DNA of 30,645 bases from CAZEMR01 sp964513465 (GTDB lineage: Bacteria; Bacteroidota; Ignavibacteria; Kapaibacteriales; UBA2268): NCBI GenBank assembly GCA_964513465.1, contig CAZEMR010000036.1:1-30645 (forward strand). The letters run 5' to 3'. How positions within the stretch are numbered: position 1 is the first letter of the stretch; every line of letters begins with the position of its first letter. Both the position numbers and the translations under genes were made by a program. Below, piece by piece: positions 14,891 through 22,749 of the stretch. The notes beneath the pieces were generated by a model that was not told the origin of the DNA, ran no database searches, and worked only from the letters and a program-made list of their open reading frames with translations.

Positions 14891-17275
14891 TTATTGAATT
14901 GGCTTCAATTCATCGAAAATATCTTCGAATACATTCTCCCAGCTAAAGCGGCCGCGCGCGTTTTCGATGCTTGCCCGCTTTATATCATCGATTTCTCCGC
15001 TGTCCGTTTTCTCGCATAGTTCGATTATCCGTCCGACCCATTCCTCGCGATTGCCGACCGCGGCCACATAGCCTGTTTCGCCGTCTATCACTATATCCCG
15101 CGGGCCGCCCTTGTCCGAGACTATCGCCGGCACCCCGCAGGCCTGGGCCTCGAGCACCGACATCCCGAATGTATCCGCCTCGCTCGGAAACAGAAACACA
15201 TCTGCGGCGGAATACAGCTCCGGAAGCTCTTCGCGCGGGATGCGGCCCAATAAATATATATTGCCCCATTCGCCGTATTTGCTGCGCAATTCATCGAGAT
15301 ACGGCCCGTCGCCGGCGATTATCAGATTAATATCAGTGCGGAGCCGGACGCAGCGCTCGAATATCTCCATCATCGCATCGAGCCGCTTATCGAGCGATAC
15401 CCGCCCGGTGAACAGCAGATTTATACCCTCGCCAATGCCATATTTTTCCGATACTATTTCCCGCGCGTTTTCGATCGGGCGGAATACATCGGTTTCGACT
15501 GCCTTGCTCAGCCGTGTGATATTCTCGCGCTTAAATCCGTATTCGGTGAGCACGCGGACGTATTCCGGGGTTGGCACGGCGATAAAATCGACGCTGGTAT
15601 AAAACCACCTCGTGAAGGTATCGACCATTGAATATAGCGAGTCCTCGTCGCTGATGGCCTTTAGCTGAAGCAGGAAATCCGTATGGAATACGCCGACCGA
15701 CGGGATTTTCATCAGCTTTGCGCATAGCAGGCCGGTCAGCCCGGCAAAGCCCGGAGTGGATATATATATTTCGTCGGGATTGTATTCATAAATCTTTTTG
15801 ATCGACCCCAGCAGCGACGGCACCTTCAGGCGATAGCGGTCGTAATATGGCGCGGTGAAGCTATAGATGCTGTCCAGATACATCACATTTTCGGGAAGCC
15901 CCTTGCGTGATTCGCCCTCGCCGAGCGAAGTAGCCAGCATTATTTCCGCATTGCGCTCGGCAGCCTTGTGGCCAAGCTGCTGCAGAGTATAAGAGACGCC
16001 GTTGAGGTCGTTAATCGTATCGGTAAACCAAAGTATGCGCTTTTCCGAATCTTCACATGCAAGGTGATATTCCGCGCGGAGCTGGTCTATCAGCCGACGG
16101 TCGCGGTATAAATAATTGATCGAGGTCAGAAACGGCGCAATCATGAACATCGGCGCGAAATATGTGGACATCCTGCCCAGAAATGAAAAAATATTAAGAT
16201 TCTCGAGATCGTCAGTGATTGATTTAATCACCTCGCGGATAATATCGTCCGAAATGGAGGTAATCGTTTTATAAACCATATCGAAGCGCTCTTCGTGGCC
16301 GGCCACCGGCGAATGGGAAAGCTGGGCAATCAATTGCATGATTTTGCGTGAAGTAATATCATTGCCCCCCAAATGAAGCGTGGCATTGATGCTTTTAAGC
16401 CGAATTTTGTCAAAAAATCCTAATTCCCGCGCCTTGAATATATTTTCGGTCAGATCCTCTATCACACGGCTCGAAATCTTCATGCCCTCGTGCTTCGAAA
16501 AATCATAAGCCACTTTGAATACCGAGAATGAATGCGTCAGAAAATCGGCATTGCGGCCCTCGATCATTCCACGTCCGGCGCGGATATTCTTCAGAAAATC
16601 GCCCTTGCTGACAGCATCGGCCATTGTATAAGTCTCGCCCACAAACAGCCCCGAATGGTCGTTCGAACCAGCCGTAAAGCCCTTTCTGCGGAGGTCAGCC
16701 CCCCTTTTTTTAATTCCGAAATCTCTTGAAATTTTTTCCAGTTCGCTCTGCGGAACTCCTCGTACGAGATCGAGTGCGACATCATTGACAAGCTGGCTGC
16801 GGCCTCCGTTGCGAGCCTCGAATATATTGAACATCGCAAGCAATTGTTTGCTGTGCTCCATCGAGAGCCTGCCGTTGACCGACGTGAATGGATGCGCCAG
16901 CGAATGGGTCAGATTGCGCGCTCGAAGGTATTCACGCAGCTCACAGATATTCCTGCGAAGCCGCTGAATTTCTGCGAACTCGTCCTCTTCGAATCCATAT
17001 ATTAATATATGCACCTTGCATCCATCGACGGGGAAGTAGGCGGTGGTTTCGACTCCGGTAAAAACATCGTCCGGGTGTTTATCGCGGAGCAGCATTACTC
17101 CATCGATGCGGTTGTGATCGGTAATTGTCACATAATCCATCCCCTTTTGGCGGGCGATCCGGTAGATGTCTGCGGGGAGTGAATATGATTCTCCGGCTCC
17201 GAGCCTTTGCAAAAACCATTCGGAAGGGTGCTCGGAATAGACCGAATGAACATGCATGTCTGCTTTTTTTATCAT
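14891..17275 (-). CDS. PHP-domain / GT4 glycosyltransferase fusion protein
   Basis: 794 residues, three parts. (1) Residues 1-240: PHP phosphoesterase domain with metal ligands in ADMHVHSVYSEHP (H8, H10), TITDHNRIDG (D53, H54), GVETTAY (E76), HILIYGF (H89), SLAHPF (H128) and GSNDHSG (D206, H207). (2) Residues about 245-405: mostly helical region of unknown type, with a hydrophobic stretch near 370-390. (3) Residues about 413-794: GT-B glycosyltransferase of family 4, with NDLNGVSYTLQQLG (acceptor side), LLFTGRVSLDKRLD, IIAGDGPYLDEL and the donor-site E-x7-E in SEADTFGMSVLEAQACG. Catalytic residues of both domains look intact, so both may be active, for example in making and trimming a glycan or glycolipid. 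Substrates are unknown. No other sugar-pathway genes adjoin it. Confidence 0.9.
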   Translation of the reverse strand: MIKKADMHVHSVYSEHPSEWFLQRLGAGESYSLPADIYRIARQKGMDYVTITDHNRIDGVMLLRDKHPDDVFTGVETTAYFPVDGCKVHILIYGFEEDEFAEIQRLRRNICELREYLRARNLTHSLAHPFTSVNGRLSMEHSKQLLAMFNIFEARNGGRSQLVNDVALDLVRGVPQSELEKISRDFGIKKRGADLRRKGFTAGSNDHSGLFVGETYTMADAVSKGDFLKNIRAGRGMIEGRNADFLTHSFSVFKVAYDFSKHEGMKISSRVIEDLTENIFKARELGFFDKIRLKSINATLHLGGNDITSRKIMQLIAQLSHSPVAGHEERFDMVYKTITSISDDIIREVIKSITDDLENLNIFSFLGRMSTYFAPMFMIAPFLTSINYLYRDRRLIDQLRAEYHLACEDSEKRILWFTDTINDLNGVSYTLQQLGHKAAERNAEIMLATSLGEGESRKGLPENVMYLDSIYSFTAPYYDRYRLKVPSLLGSIKKIYEYNPDEIYISTPGFAGLTGLLCAKLMKIPSVGVFHTDFLLQLKAISDEDSLYSMVDTFTRWFYTSVDFIAVPTPEYVRVLTEYGFKRENITRLSKAVETDVFRPIENAREIVSEKYGIGEGINLLFTGRVSLDKRLDAMMEIFERCVRLRTDINLIIAGDGPYLDELRSKYGEWGNIYLLGRIPREELPELYSAADVFLFPSEADTFGMSVLEAQACGVPAIVSDKGGPRDIVIDGETGYVAAVGNREEWVGRIIELCEKTDSGEIDDIKRASIENARGRFSWENVFEDIFDELKPIQ

Positions 17276-17360
17276 AACATTTTCAATTTATCTAATGAAA
17301 CAGAAGGGAAATATAGCAAGCGAATGTTAAATCTATATGAATTATAAATTAACTCAATAT

Positions 17361-17395
17361 AAAAAAAAAGCGAAGCAAACCGAAATCTGCTTCGC
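17361..17395 (-). terminator. Intrinsic terminator of the RsbW-STAS operon
   Basis: On the minus strand GCGAAGCA (17395-17388) pairs perfectly with TGCTTCGC (17377-17370) around a 10-base loop, directly followed by nine T residues. It ends transcription after the STAS gene that stops at 17423 and insulates the PHP-glycosyltransferase gene beyond. Confidence 0.88.
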
Positions 17396-17422
17396 AATAT
17401 TTATTTCAAATCAATTATTAAT

Positions 17423-17749
17423 TTAGTGGCTGATTGCTTCTTCGCAGCTATCGAATATTTTGAATATTTTGGTAAATCCGGATATATCGAATATCTCCTT
17501 CAGATTGTCATTGAGTGCGCAGATGTGGAATTTGCCGCCCGCTGCGCCGATTTTCTTCAGATACGAGAGAAATACCCTTAGCCCTGTGCTGCTGATATAC
17601 TCCAGCTCTGAGCAGTCCACTATTATACTTTTTTCGGATTTGGTAATCTCGCCCAGCTCTTTGTCGAACTCGACGGAGCTGGTTACGTCCAGCCTGCCTT
17701 TGGGTGACACTATCGTAAAATCTCCTTTTTTCGCCGAAATGATTTCCAT
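17423..17749 (-). CDS. STAS-domain anti-sigma factor antagonist
   Basis: 108 residues, a single STAS domain. The core motif VDCSELEYISSTGLRVFLSYLKK contains S53-S54-T55-G56; S54 aligns with the phosphorylated S58 of Bacillus SpoIIAA. AGGGA lies about eight bases before the ATG. In partner switching, the unphosphorylated antagonist binds an RsbW-like kinase and frees its target; the kinase inactivates the antagonist by phosphorylation. The cognate kinase is presumably the gene 15 bases upstream (17765-18181). No sigma factor and no PP2C/SpoIIE phosphatase is present in the window, so the target could be a sigma factor elsewhere or a non-transcriptional partner. The transcript ends at the hairpin 17370-17395. 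Confidence 0.93.
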   Translation of the reverse strand: MEIISAKKGDFTIVSPKGRLDVTSSVEFDKELGEITKSEKSIIVDCSELEYISSTGLRVFLSYLKKIGAAGGKFHICALNDNLKEIFDISGFTKIFKIFDSCEEAISH

Positions 17750-17764
17750 ATGACTTTCCCTGTA

Positions 17765-18181
17765 TTACAAATTCTTTGATAATCTTACTATATTTTTGCC
17801 GTTTTTGCGGGAATACGAATATTCGTCCATCATCTGCTTAACGAAATGCACGCCCAGTCCGCCGATCGGCCTGTCCTCCGGTGCGGCATCCAGATCCGGC
17901 TTTGCGGCTTCCTCGAACGGATCGAATTCGCGGCCGTTGTCTGCAATTTCGATATCGACTTTCCCATCTTTGAATTCGAAGGCAAGCCCGATCAGATGGC
18001 GAGCGTCGTCGTCATAAGCATATGATATAACATTGGTTATCAGCTCTTCGAGCGCAAGATTGACGCCGAACAGCTTATCCTGGGGCAATAATCCGCGTGC
18101 GGCCAGATCCTCGAGAATCGAATTAAGCCTTTCGATTTCCGAGAGATCATTCTCCAGTTCGAATTCAAATCGGTTATCCAT
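17765..18181 (-). CDS. RsbW-like anti-sigma / serine kinase (HATPase)
   Basis: 138 residues, the size of a minimal GHKL ATPase. Motifs: N box NLALEELITNVISYAY (41-56, with E45, E46 and N50), G1 box DIEIADNGREFDP (76-88, D81 and G83), and G2 box PIGGLGVHFVKQMMDEYSY (105-123). This is the HATPase_c_2 family of RsbW/SpoIIAB-type kinases that phosphorylate STAS antagonists. The gene is 15 bases upstream of such an antagonist, with which it forms an operon. Without a neighbouring sigma factor or phosphatase the regulated process cannot be named. The 88 bases between its start and the metallophosphoesterase stop hold no clear promoter. Confidence 0.93.
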   Translation of the reverse strand: MDNRFEFELENDLSEIERLNSILEDLAARGLLPQDKLFGVNLALEELITNVISYAYDDDARHLIGLAFEFKDGKVDIEIADNGREFDPFEEAAKPDLDAAPEDRPIGGLGVHFVKQMMDEYSYSRKNGKNIVRLSKNL

Positions 18182-18269
18182 TTTCAGACCCCGCTGTATG
18201 GCTTAAAAATCCGGGCAACTCCTGCAGCCCTGGATTATCTGATATGTATAAATCCAAATTGGCAAAATC

Positions 18270-19511
18270 TCAGGAAATTTCCAAATCTTCGCGCCGGCGC
18301 AGGGTTATAAGGGTGATCTCCGGCGGAATGCCAACGCGCACGGGCGGCCCGACGGTTCCGAGGCCGCGGTTGACGTAAAGCTGCTGGCCATCGGTTTCGT
18401 ATAGCCCGGCCCACTGCTTATAGACGAACTGCGCGCCGGAAATACCAACTCCGAATGCACCGAGCTTCACCTGGCCGCCATGGGTATGCCCGGCGAGCAT
18501 CAGATCGACCTTGTGCTGGCCGACTATCGAGCGGTCCCAGTTCGTGGGGTCGTGGCACATCAGGTAAATCGGCTCGTCCTCGCTGAGGCCCTCGATCGCC
18601 AGGTCGAAATCTGCAAGCTCGAGCCGGTGGCCGGTGTTGTCCGTACCGGCAAGCTGCAGCGGCTTTCCTTTTATATCAATTTTCAGATTTTCATTGATTA
18701 ACAAATTAATTCCGCTTTCGCGAATTTTGCGCACCAGCAATCGGTGGTCGGACGGGATCATATAATGATCGTGATTGCCCAGGCAGCCGAACTTGCCGTA
18801 GCGCGCGCGTACTCTCGAAAATTCATGCGAGATCAGGTCGTATTCCGCCTGGTCGAAATTCACGAAATCGCCGGTAGCGATGAAAATATCCGCATCCAGA
18901 TTGTTGGCAATATTCACCGCCCGCTCGAATGGCCGCGGCGTAAAAAACGACCCGGCGTGGATATCCGAGAACTGGACTATGCGCAGGCCTTCGTGCTCGG
19001 GCGGCAGATTGTCGATACCGACGTCCACATGCGCAACCCGGAAATCGTGCGTTGTTCGCATGATACCATGGCCCACGATTACGAAGGGCACACCAGCCAT
19101 AGACCATCCGGCATTCTGGATGAATTTCCTTCGCGAGGCGACTTTTTTCATATCCAGCCGGTCGTCGCGCCTTTTGAGTATCCGGCGGCGAACGAATCTT
19201 TTAATTAATAAAAATAATTCTTTGATGCCGATGGCCGGGGCGATTACGACTTTGGGCAGATACCAGACCATAGCGATCGCGTATAAAACTTTCTGGAACA
19301 TGGTGGATTCGACTTCGAAAAAGCGCATCGATCCGAGATAGATAAAGTTCACCACCATCGCGCCGCCGATTGCCCAGGGCACGATATATGTCCATTTCGG
19401 CATATCCCTGCGTTTAGCCAGCTTATGCCAGTTTCGCAGGGTAACATAATCGAAAAAGAATATTATTAAATATATTAAAATCAGAAAAGGAATGAAGCTG
19501 TTATTTTCCAT
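18270..19511 (-). CDS. Membrane-anchored metallophosphoesterase (YaeI/YkuE-like)
   Basis: 413 residues from the ATG at 19511 (ENNSFIPFLILIYLIIFFF); an in-frame extension to 19562 exists but lacks support. The N-terminal part, residues about 1-120, has three or so membrane segments. A twin-arginine-like stretch SRRKFIQNAGWSMAGVPFVIVG then leads into the catalytic domain. Catalytic motifs of calcineurin-type phosphoesterases are all there: VQFSDIHAG (D, H), ATGDFVNF (D), LGNHDH (N, H), MCHDP (H) and LAGHTHGGQ (H, H). YaeI/YkuE relatives act on lipid or envelope phosphates, for example UDP-sugar lipids or UPP-like substrates, but the substrate here is unknown. The catalytic side is likely periplasmic. 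The protein is full length. Confidence 0.88.
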   Translation of the reverse strand: MENNSFIPFLILIYLIIFFFDYVTLRNWHKLAKRRDMPKWTYIVPWAIGGAMVVNFIYLGSMRFFEVESTMFQKVLYAIAMVWYLPKVVIAPAIGIKELFLLIKRFVRRRILKRRDDRLDMKKVASRRKFIQNAGWSMAGVPFVIVGHGIMRTTHDFRVAHVDVGIDNLPPEHEGLRIVQFSDIHAGSFFTPRPFERAVNIANNLDADIFIATGDFVNFDQAEYDLISHEFSRVRARYGKFGCLGNHDHYMIPSDHRLLVRKIRESGINLLINENLKIDIKGKPLQLAGTDNTGHRLELADFDLAIEGLSEDEPIYLMCHDPTNWDRSIVGQHKVDLMLAGHTHGGQVKLGAFGVGISGAQFVYKQWAGLYETDGQQLYVNRGLGTVGPPVRVGIPPEITLITLRRREDLEIS

Positions 19512-19599
19512 CGCCGTCCGTTCGTTAATTACCATTTTTAAGTAATGCCACTGGGAATTCAAACGGTTCTGAGCGGGAAATATTTTCTTTAAGCCTTTG

Positions 19600-19941
19600 C
19601 TATTGCGTCAGGTTGGCGGCCACCGAGCGCGCCGATCCGACTGCTGCGATCGCGTAATATCCGTCGGGCAATTGCATTAATTCATAGTTACCGATCGTAA
19701 TCGACACAGTCGCGGCTCCGGCGGGCAGAGCGGCCATATCCTCGGCAGGAATACTGTAATACCCGGTATTGTCGGCAAATCGCAGAATCTCTTTATCGCC
19801 CGCATTTATCAGTATCCGCACCCGGGCGGAGCTGTCGGCCAGGTATTGCCATGATATTGCCAGCGGCGAATTGCGGCTGTATGATTTGCCCTGCTGCGGC
19901 GATATGAGGCGGATCGAATCCGCAGGCGAAAGCACGGTCAT
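19600..19941 (-). CDS. C-terminal part of a split exported protein
   Basis: 113 codons. The ATG at 19941-19939 directly follows the TAG of the upstream gene and is in the same frame. The product begins TVLSPADSIRLISPQQGKSY and has the look of an Ig-like/FnIII-like module of a secreted protein (PLAISWQYLADSSARVRILI), ending VAANLTQ. It has no signal peptide, which makes sense only if it is the C-terminal half of the lipoprotein encoded by 19942-20394. A Shine-Dalgarno-like AAGGA lies about 14 bases before the ATG, too far to be convincing. Translational reinitiation at TAG-ATG would give an unexported fragment. Best read as the tail of a gene broken by a nonsense codon or sequence error, with a genuine two-gene layout as the alternative. 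Confidence 0.55.
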   Translation of the reverse strand: MTVLSPADSIRLISPQQGKSYSRNSPLAISWQYLADSSARVRILINAGDKEILRFADNTGYYSIPAEDMAALPAGAATVSITIGNYELMQLPDGYYAIAAVGSARSVAANLTQ

Positions 19942-20394
19942 CTACAGCGGATTGAAATCCTTGCTGCCTTCTACGCGGAATTTGTATTCCTCGCCACCGA
20001 AATCGACGTCGATCTTTCGTTCGTAGGCCGTACCGATTTTTATTATATCCTGGAGCGGGCCTGTGAACCCGACCATATCGTTCGCGCTGATTTTATGCAA
20101 AAGATAGCCGTTTATATATATATGGCCGGCATCCGTAAAATTGCGCTGTTCGGTATAAAAATAGGCCGTCGCTTTGTCTTCGCTGATCGTTCGAAGCGAA
20201 TCGGCGTCGTAATAGCTGTGGTTCATCAGTATCATGCGCGAGGTAACGTCCTGCCAGCGAACGCCCTCGGGCATTTCGAACAGCGCGGCGCCGCTGCGGA
20301 AATCAATAACATAGCCATTGGTCGAGGAGCTGTCCTCGCATCCTGATAATGCAATCACCAGAAATGATATAATAAACACAAGATTTTTTTTCAT
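19942..20394 (-). CDS. Lipoprotein, N-terminal part, ending at an in-frame TAG
   Basis: 150 residues. The signal peptide MKKNLVFIISFLVIALSGC carries a lipobox (LSGC), so the mature protein is lipid-anchored at its cysteine. The mature part (YVIDFRSGAALFEM, SYYDADSLRTISEDKATAYF, HIYINGYLLHKISANDMVGF, then DVDFGGEEYKFRVEGSKDF) is beta-rich and not recognised as a family. It ends FNPL-TAG. The same frame continues with the ATG and a further 113 codons of secreted-like sequence, so the full product would be about 264 codons. TAG is used as a genuine stop by other genes here (4482, 9951), so stop-codon reassignment is not the explanation. No Shine-Dalgarno is visible upstream. Confidence 0.75.
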   Translation of the reverse strand: MKKNLVFIISFLVIALSGCEDSSSTNGYVIDFRSGAALFEMPEGVRWQDVTSRMILMNHSYYDADSLRTISEDKATAYFYTEQRNFTDAGHIYINGYLLHKISANDMVGFTGPLQDIIKIGTAYERKIDVDFGGEEYKFRVEGSKDFNPL

Positions 20395-20538
20395 GGGAAA
20401 TGATAATATATGATTTGGAACTTCGTATTCAATAATATATCAATCTATAAAATCTTTTTGAAAATCTGCATATTTTTTTTCATAATCTTCCCCTTTTATC
20501 CCGAATATTTTTGATTAATTAATAAAGAGGTATACCCA

Positions 20539-21093
20539 ATGGCCGAAACCGCTTCAAAATCCGTAGAATTAGGCACAAAATGCCCCGAATTCGAACTCCC
20601 CGACACCGTCTCCGGCAAAACCATGACCCGCGAGGACTTCCGATCCGATAAAGCGACTGTGATTATGTTCATCTGCAACCACTGCCCGTACGTAAAGCTG
20701 ATTCAGGAAAAGCTGGTGGACGTCACCAAAAAATATTCCGACAAAGGCGTCGTATTCGCAGCTATAAGCTCTAATGATGTAGAGAATTACCCCGATGACG
20801 CCCCCGAAAAAATGCGCATTGTGGCCGAGGATTTCGGCTATCCATTCCCCTATTTATATGATGAGACACAGGGCGTCGCAAAAGCTTTTAATGCAGTCTG
20901 CACACCCGAGTTTTACGTTTACGACAGCGAATTCAAACTGCGCTACCACGGCCAGTTCGACGACTCGCGTCCGGGCAACCGGATCGATCCCACGGGCAGC
21001 GATCTGAAGCAGGCGATGGACGCGCTGATCGCGGGTCGCCGGCCTGACGAAAACCAGAAGCCCGGCATCGGCTGCAATATTAAATGGAAATAA
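20539..21093 (+). CDS. Thioredoxin-fold redoxin (AhpC/TlpA-like)
   Basis: 184 residues. GAGGT lies nine bases before the ATG. The redoxin domain starts with VELGTKCPEFELPDTVSGK; the active-site segment VIMFICNHCPYV holds a CxxC pair (C46, C49), followed by KLIQEKLVDVTKKYSDKGVV and later a cis-proline loop in VCTPEFYVYD. The CNHCPYV form is typical of a cytoplasmic thioredoxin family related to AhpC/TSA redoxins. It lacks a signal peptide, so it is probably cytoplasmic. Function as a peroxidase or disulfide reductase cannot be separated. A TATTTTTG at 20506-20513 fits the -7 motif TAnnTTTG, but no -33 box was found at the right distance. It converges with the polyferredoxin gene. Confidence 0.88.
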   Translation: MAETASKSVELGTKCPEFELPDTVSGKTMTREDFRSDKATVIMFICNHCPYVKLIQEKLVDVTKKYSDKGVVFAAISSNDVENYPDDAPEKMRIVAEDFGYPFPYLYDETQGVAKAFNAVCTPEFYVYDSEFKLRYHGQFDDSRPGNRIDPTGSDLKQAMDALIAGRRPDENQKPGIGCNIKWK

Positions 21094-21123
21094 TTCGCAA
21101 GCTTAAATATATAAAGCATTTAA

Positions 21124-22695
21124 TTAAAAGGGGAAATCTTCCTCTTCGTCGACTTCGCGGTCGATCTTGTCGAATTTCGGTTCGTCGGCGGTCAGGTGCT
21201 CTTCGTTGCGGACGACGAATATCGCCCGTGGATTGGTCGGGCATGCGTACTCACAGGCGCCGCATCCGACACAGGTATTTTCGCGAATACGCGGCACCCG
21301 CAGATTATCGCGCCAGGGCACCATATGCACGGCCTTGGTCGGGCAATGCTCCGCGCAGGCGCCGCAGTCCGTGCGGTCGGCATAGACAATACACTGGCTT
21401 TTGATGAGTTCTGCGATTCCGATCTGGATACGCTTTTTCTCCTCCATCGCAATCGGCCGGATGGCGCCAGTCGGGCAAATCTCCGAGCAGCGCACACAAT
21501 CGTAGTTGCAGTATCCCGCGTGATAATCCATTTTTGGCTGAAGCATATGCTCAATGCCGTGATCCGTCCAGGCCGGCTGAATCACATTGGTCGGGCATAC
21601 CGCCACGCATGCATGGCAGGCAGTGCAGCGGCTGTTGAAATTATCAGTGCTGATCGACCCCGGCGGAGTTGCGGGTTTGCGACGTTCGGCGCCGAGCTGC
21701 TGGCGCAATTTCTCGCGGTACGGATTGCTGGTCTGCAGCATCGGCACAAGTCCGACGCCAAGCACAGCTCCGGGCAGCGAGTTGATGAATCGACGGCGCT
21801 GGCTGGCGGCCACCGGCTCGGCTTCGGGGACTTCCCCCTCGGTTTCGGAGTAGCTGTAGGTCAGGCCTCGCACCGGACATGCCTGAATGCAATTAAAGCA
21901 GCTTATGCAGCGCGAATCGTCGACTGTCATATTTTCGTAATCGATGCACTCGGCCTTGCAGCGCTTTTCGCAAAGCGAGCAATTGGTGCATTCCGCCTGA
22001 GCAAATCTGATTTTAAATAATGAATATTTTGAAAACAATCCGAGAAATGCGCCCACCGGACAAATTGTATTGCACCAGAGGCGGCCACGCCAGATCGTCA
22101 TTATCCCGATTATTAATAATATAACTACGGGAAAAGCGATTATCTGCCACCCGGCCCAGACCACATCGATCCGGTGGAAGAAATGTATGCCCATTGGCTG
22201 GGTTATCGCTGCGGCGAGATTGTTGATGCTGATTGCAATCGGCATTACAAGCGCGCTCATCATGCGCATGAAATTGCTGTAGGGATCGAGCACGATCAGC
22301 GGTGTGATCAGTCCGAAAACCACCCCTGCAATTGCAATTCCAAGAATGCCGTATCGGAGGTAATTATTCGCTTTTTTGTATTCGAAATTCTTTTTGCGCT
22401 TGATTTTCCGATGGATATAATTAATAATATCCTGCAGTGTGCCCAGCGGACAAATCGACGAGCAATAGATACGGCCGAAGAGCAGAGTCAGGACAATTAC
22501 GATCAGAAAGCCTGCGGCCGCAAGCTCAGGCACCGAGACGAATTCCAGAAAGGATGGAATGAATTGCAGATATAACGGAAAATCGAACCATGCAGGCTCG
22601 ATCTCGTGAATTATATCAAAAAATAATACGCTCAGCCATAGGAAAAACGCCAAAGACAGCGCCACCCTGACTTTTTTCAGAATTGCCAGTTTCAT
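21124..22695 (-). CDS. Membrane polyferredoxin with NapH-like domain
   Basis: 523 residues. The first part (about 1-235) has around five membrane segments and two NapH/CcoG-like CxxxCP motifs: GRIYCSSICPLG and GRLWCNTICPVG. It is followed by a long run of [4Fe-4S] motifs: CTNCSLCEKRC, CISCFNCIQACP, CTACHACVAVCP, CVRCSEICP, CGACAEHCP and CVGCGACEYACP, at least six cluster-binding sets. A Tat/membrane-like segment (RRRFINSLPGAVLGVGLVPML) lies between clusters 2 and 3. The layout suggests electron transfer between the quinone pool or membrane and soluble or periplasmic partners. GGGAGAG lies upstream of the ATG. It is 54 bases downstream of a DUF362 gene on the same strand, so the two probably function together. 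The terminal oxidase or reductase partner is unknown. Confidence 0.9.
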   Translation of the reverse strand: MKLAILKKVRVALSLAFFLWLSVLFFDIIHEIEPAWFDFPLYLQFIPSFLEFVSVPELAAAGFLIVIVLTLLFGRIYCSSICPLGTLQDIINYIHRKIKRKKNFEYKKANNYLRYGILGIAIAGVVFGLITPLIVLDPYSNFMRMMSALVMPIAISINNLAAAITQPMGIHFFHRIDVVWAGWQIIAFPVVILLIIGIMTIWRGRLWCNTICPVGAFLGLFSKYSLFKIRFAQAECTNCSLCEKRCKAECIDYENMTVDDSRCISCFNCIQACPVRGLTYSYSETEGEVPEAEPVAASQRRRFINSLPGAVLGVGLVPMLQTSNPYREKLRQQLGAERRKPATPPGSISTDNFNSRCTACHACVAVCPTNVIQPAWTDHGIEHMLQPKMDYHAGYCNYDCVRCSEICPTGAIRPIAMEEKKRIQIGIAELIKSQCIVYADRTDCGACAEHCPTKAVHMVPWRDNLRVPRIRENTCVGCGACEYACPTNPRAIFVVRNEEHLTADEPKFDKIDREVDEEEDFPF

Positions 22696-22749
22696 TTATA
22701 TATCACTCTCCCGCCGATTCGTTTTCCGACCGAATAAGTCCTTATGTCA

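Noticed and set aside
253..19944. Stop-codon reassignment of TAA or TAG
   Set aside because: Both codons end well-defined genes in the window (cupin and Nif3 with TAG; HDAC, HPt and others with TAA) at normal family lengths.
21196..22020. Plus-strand 274-codon frame
   Set aside because: Antisense to the polyferredoxin, whose six cysteine motifs are unmistakable.
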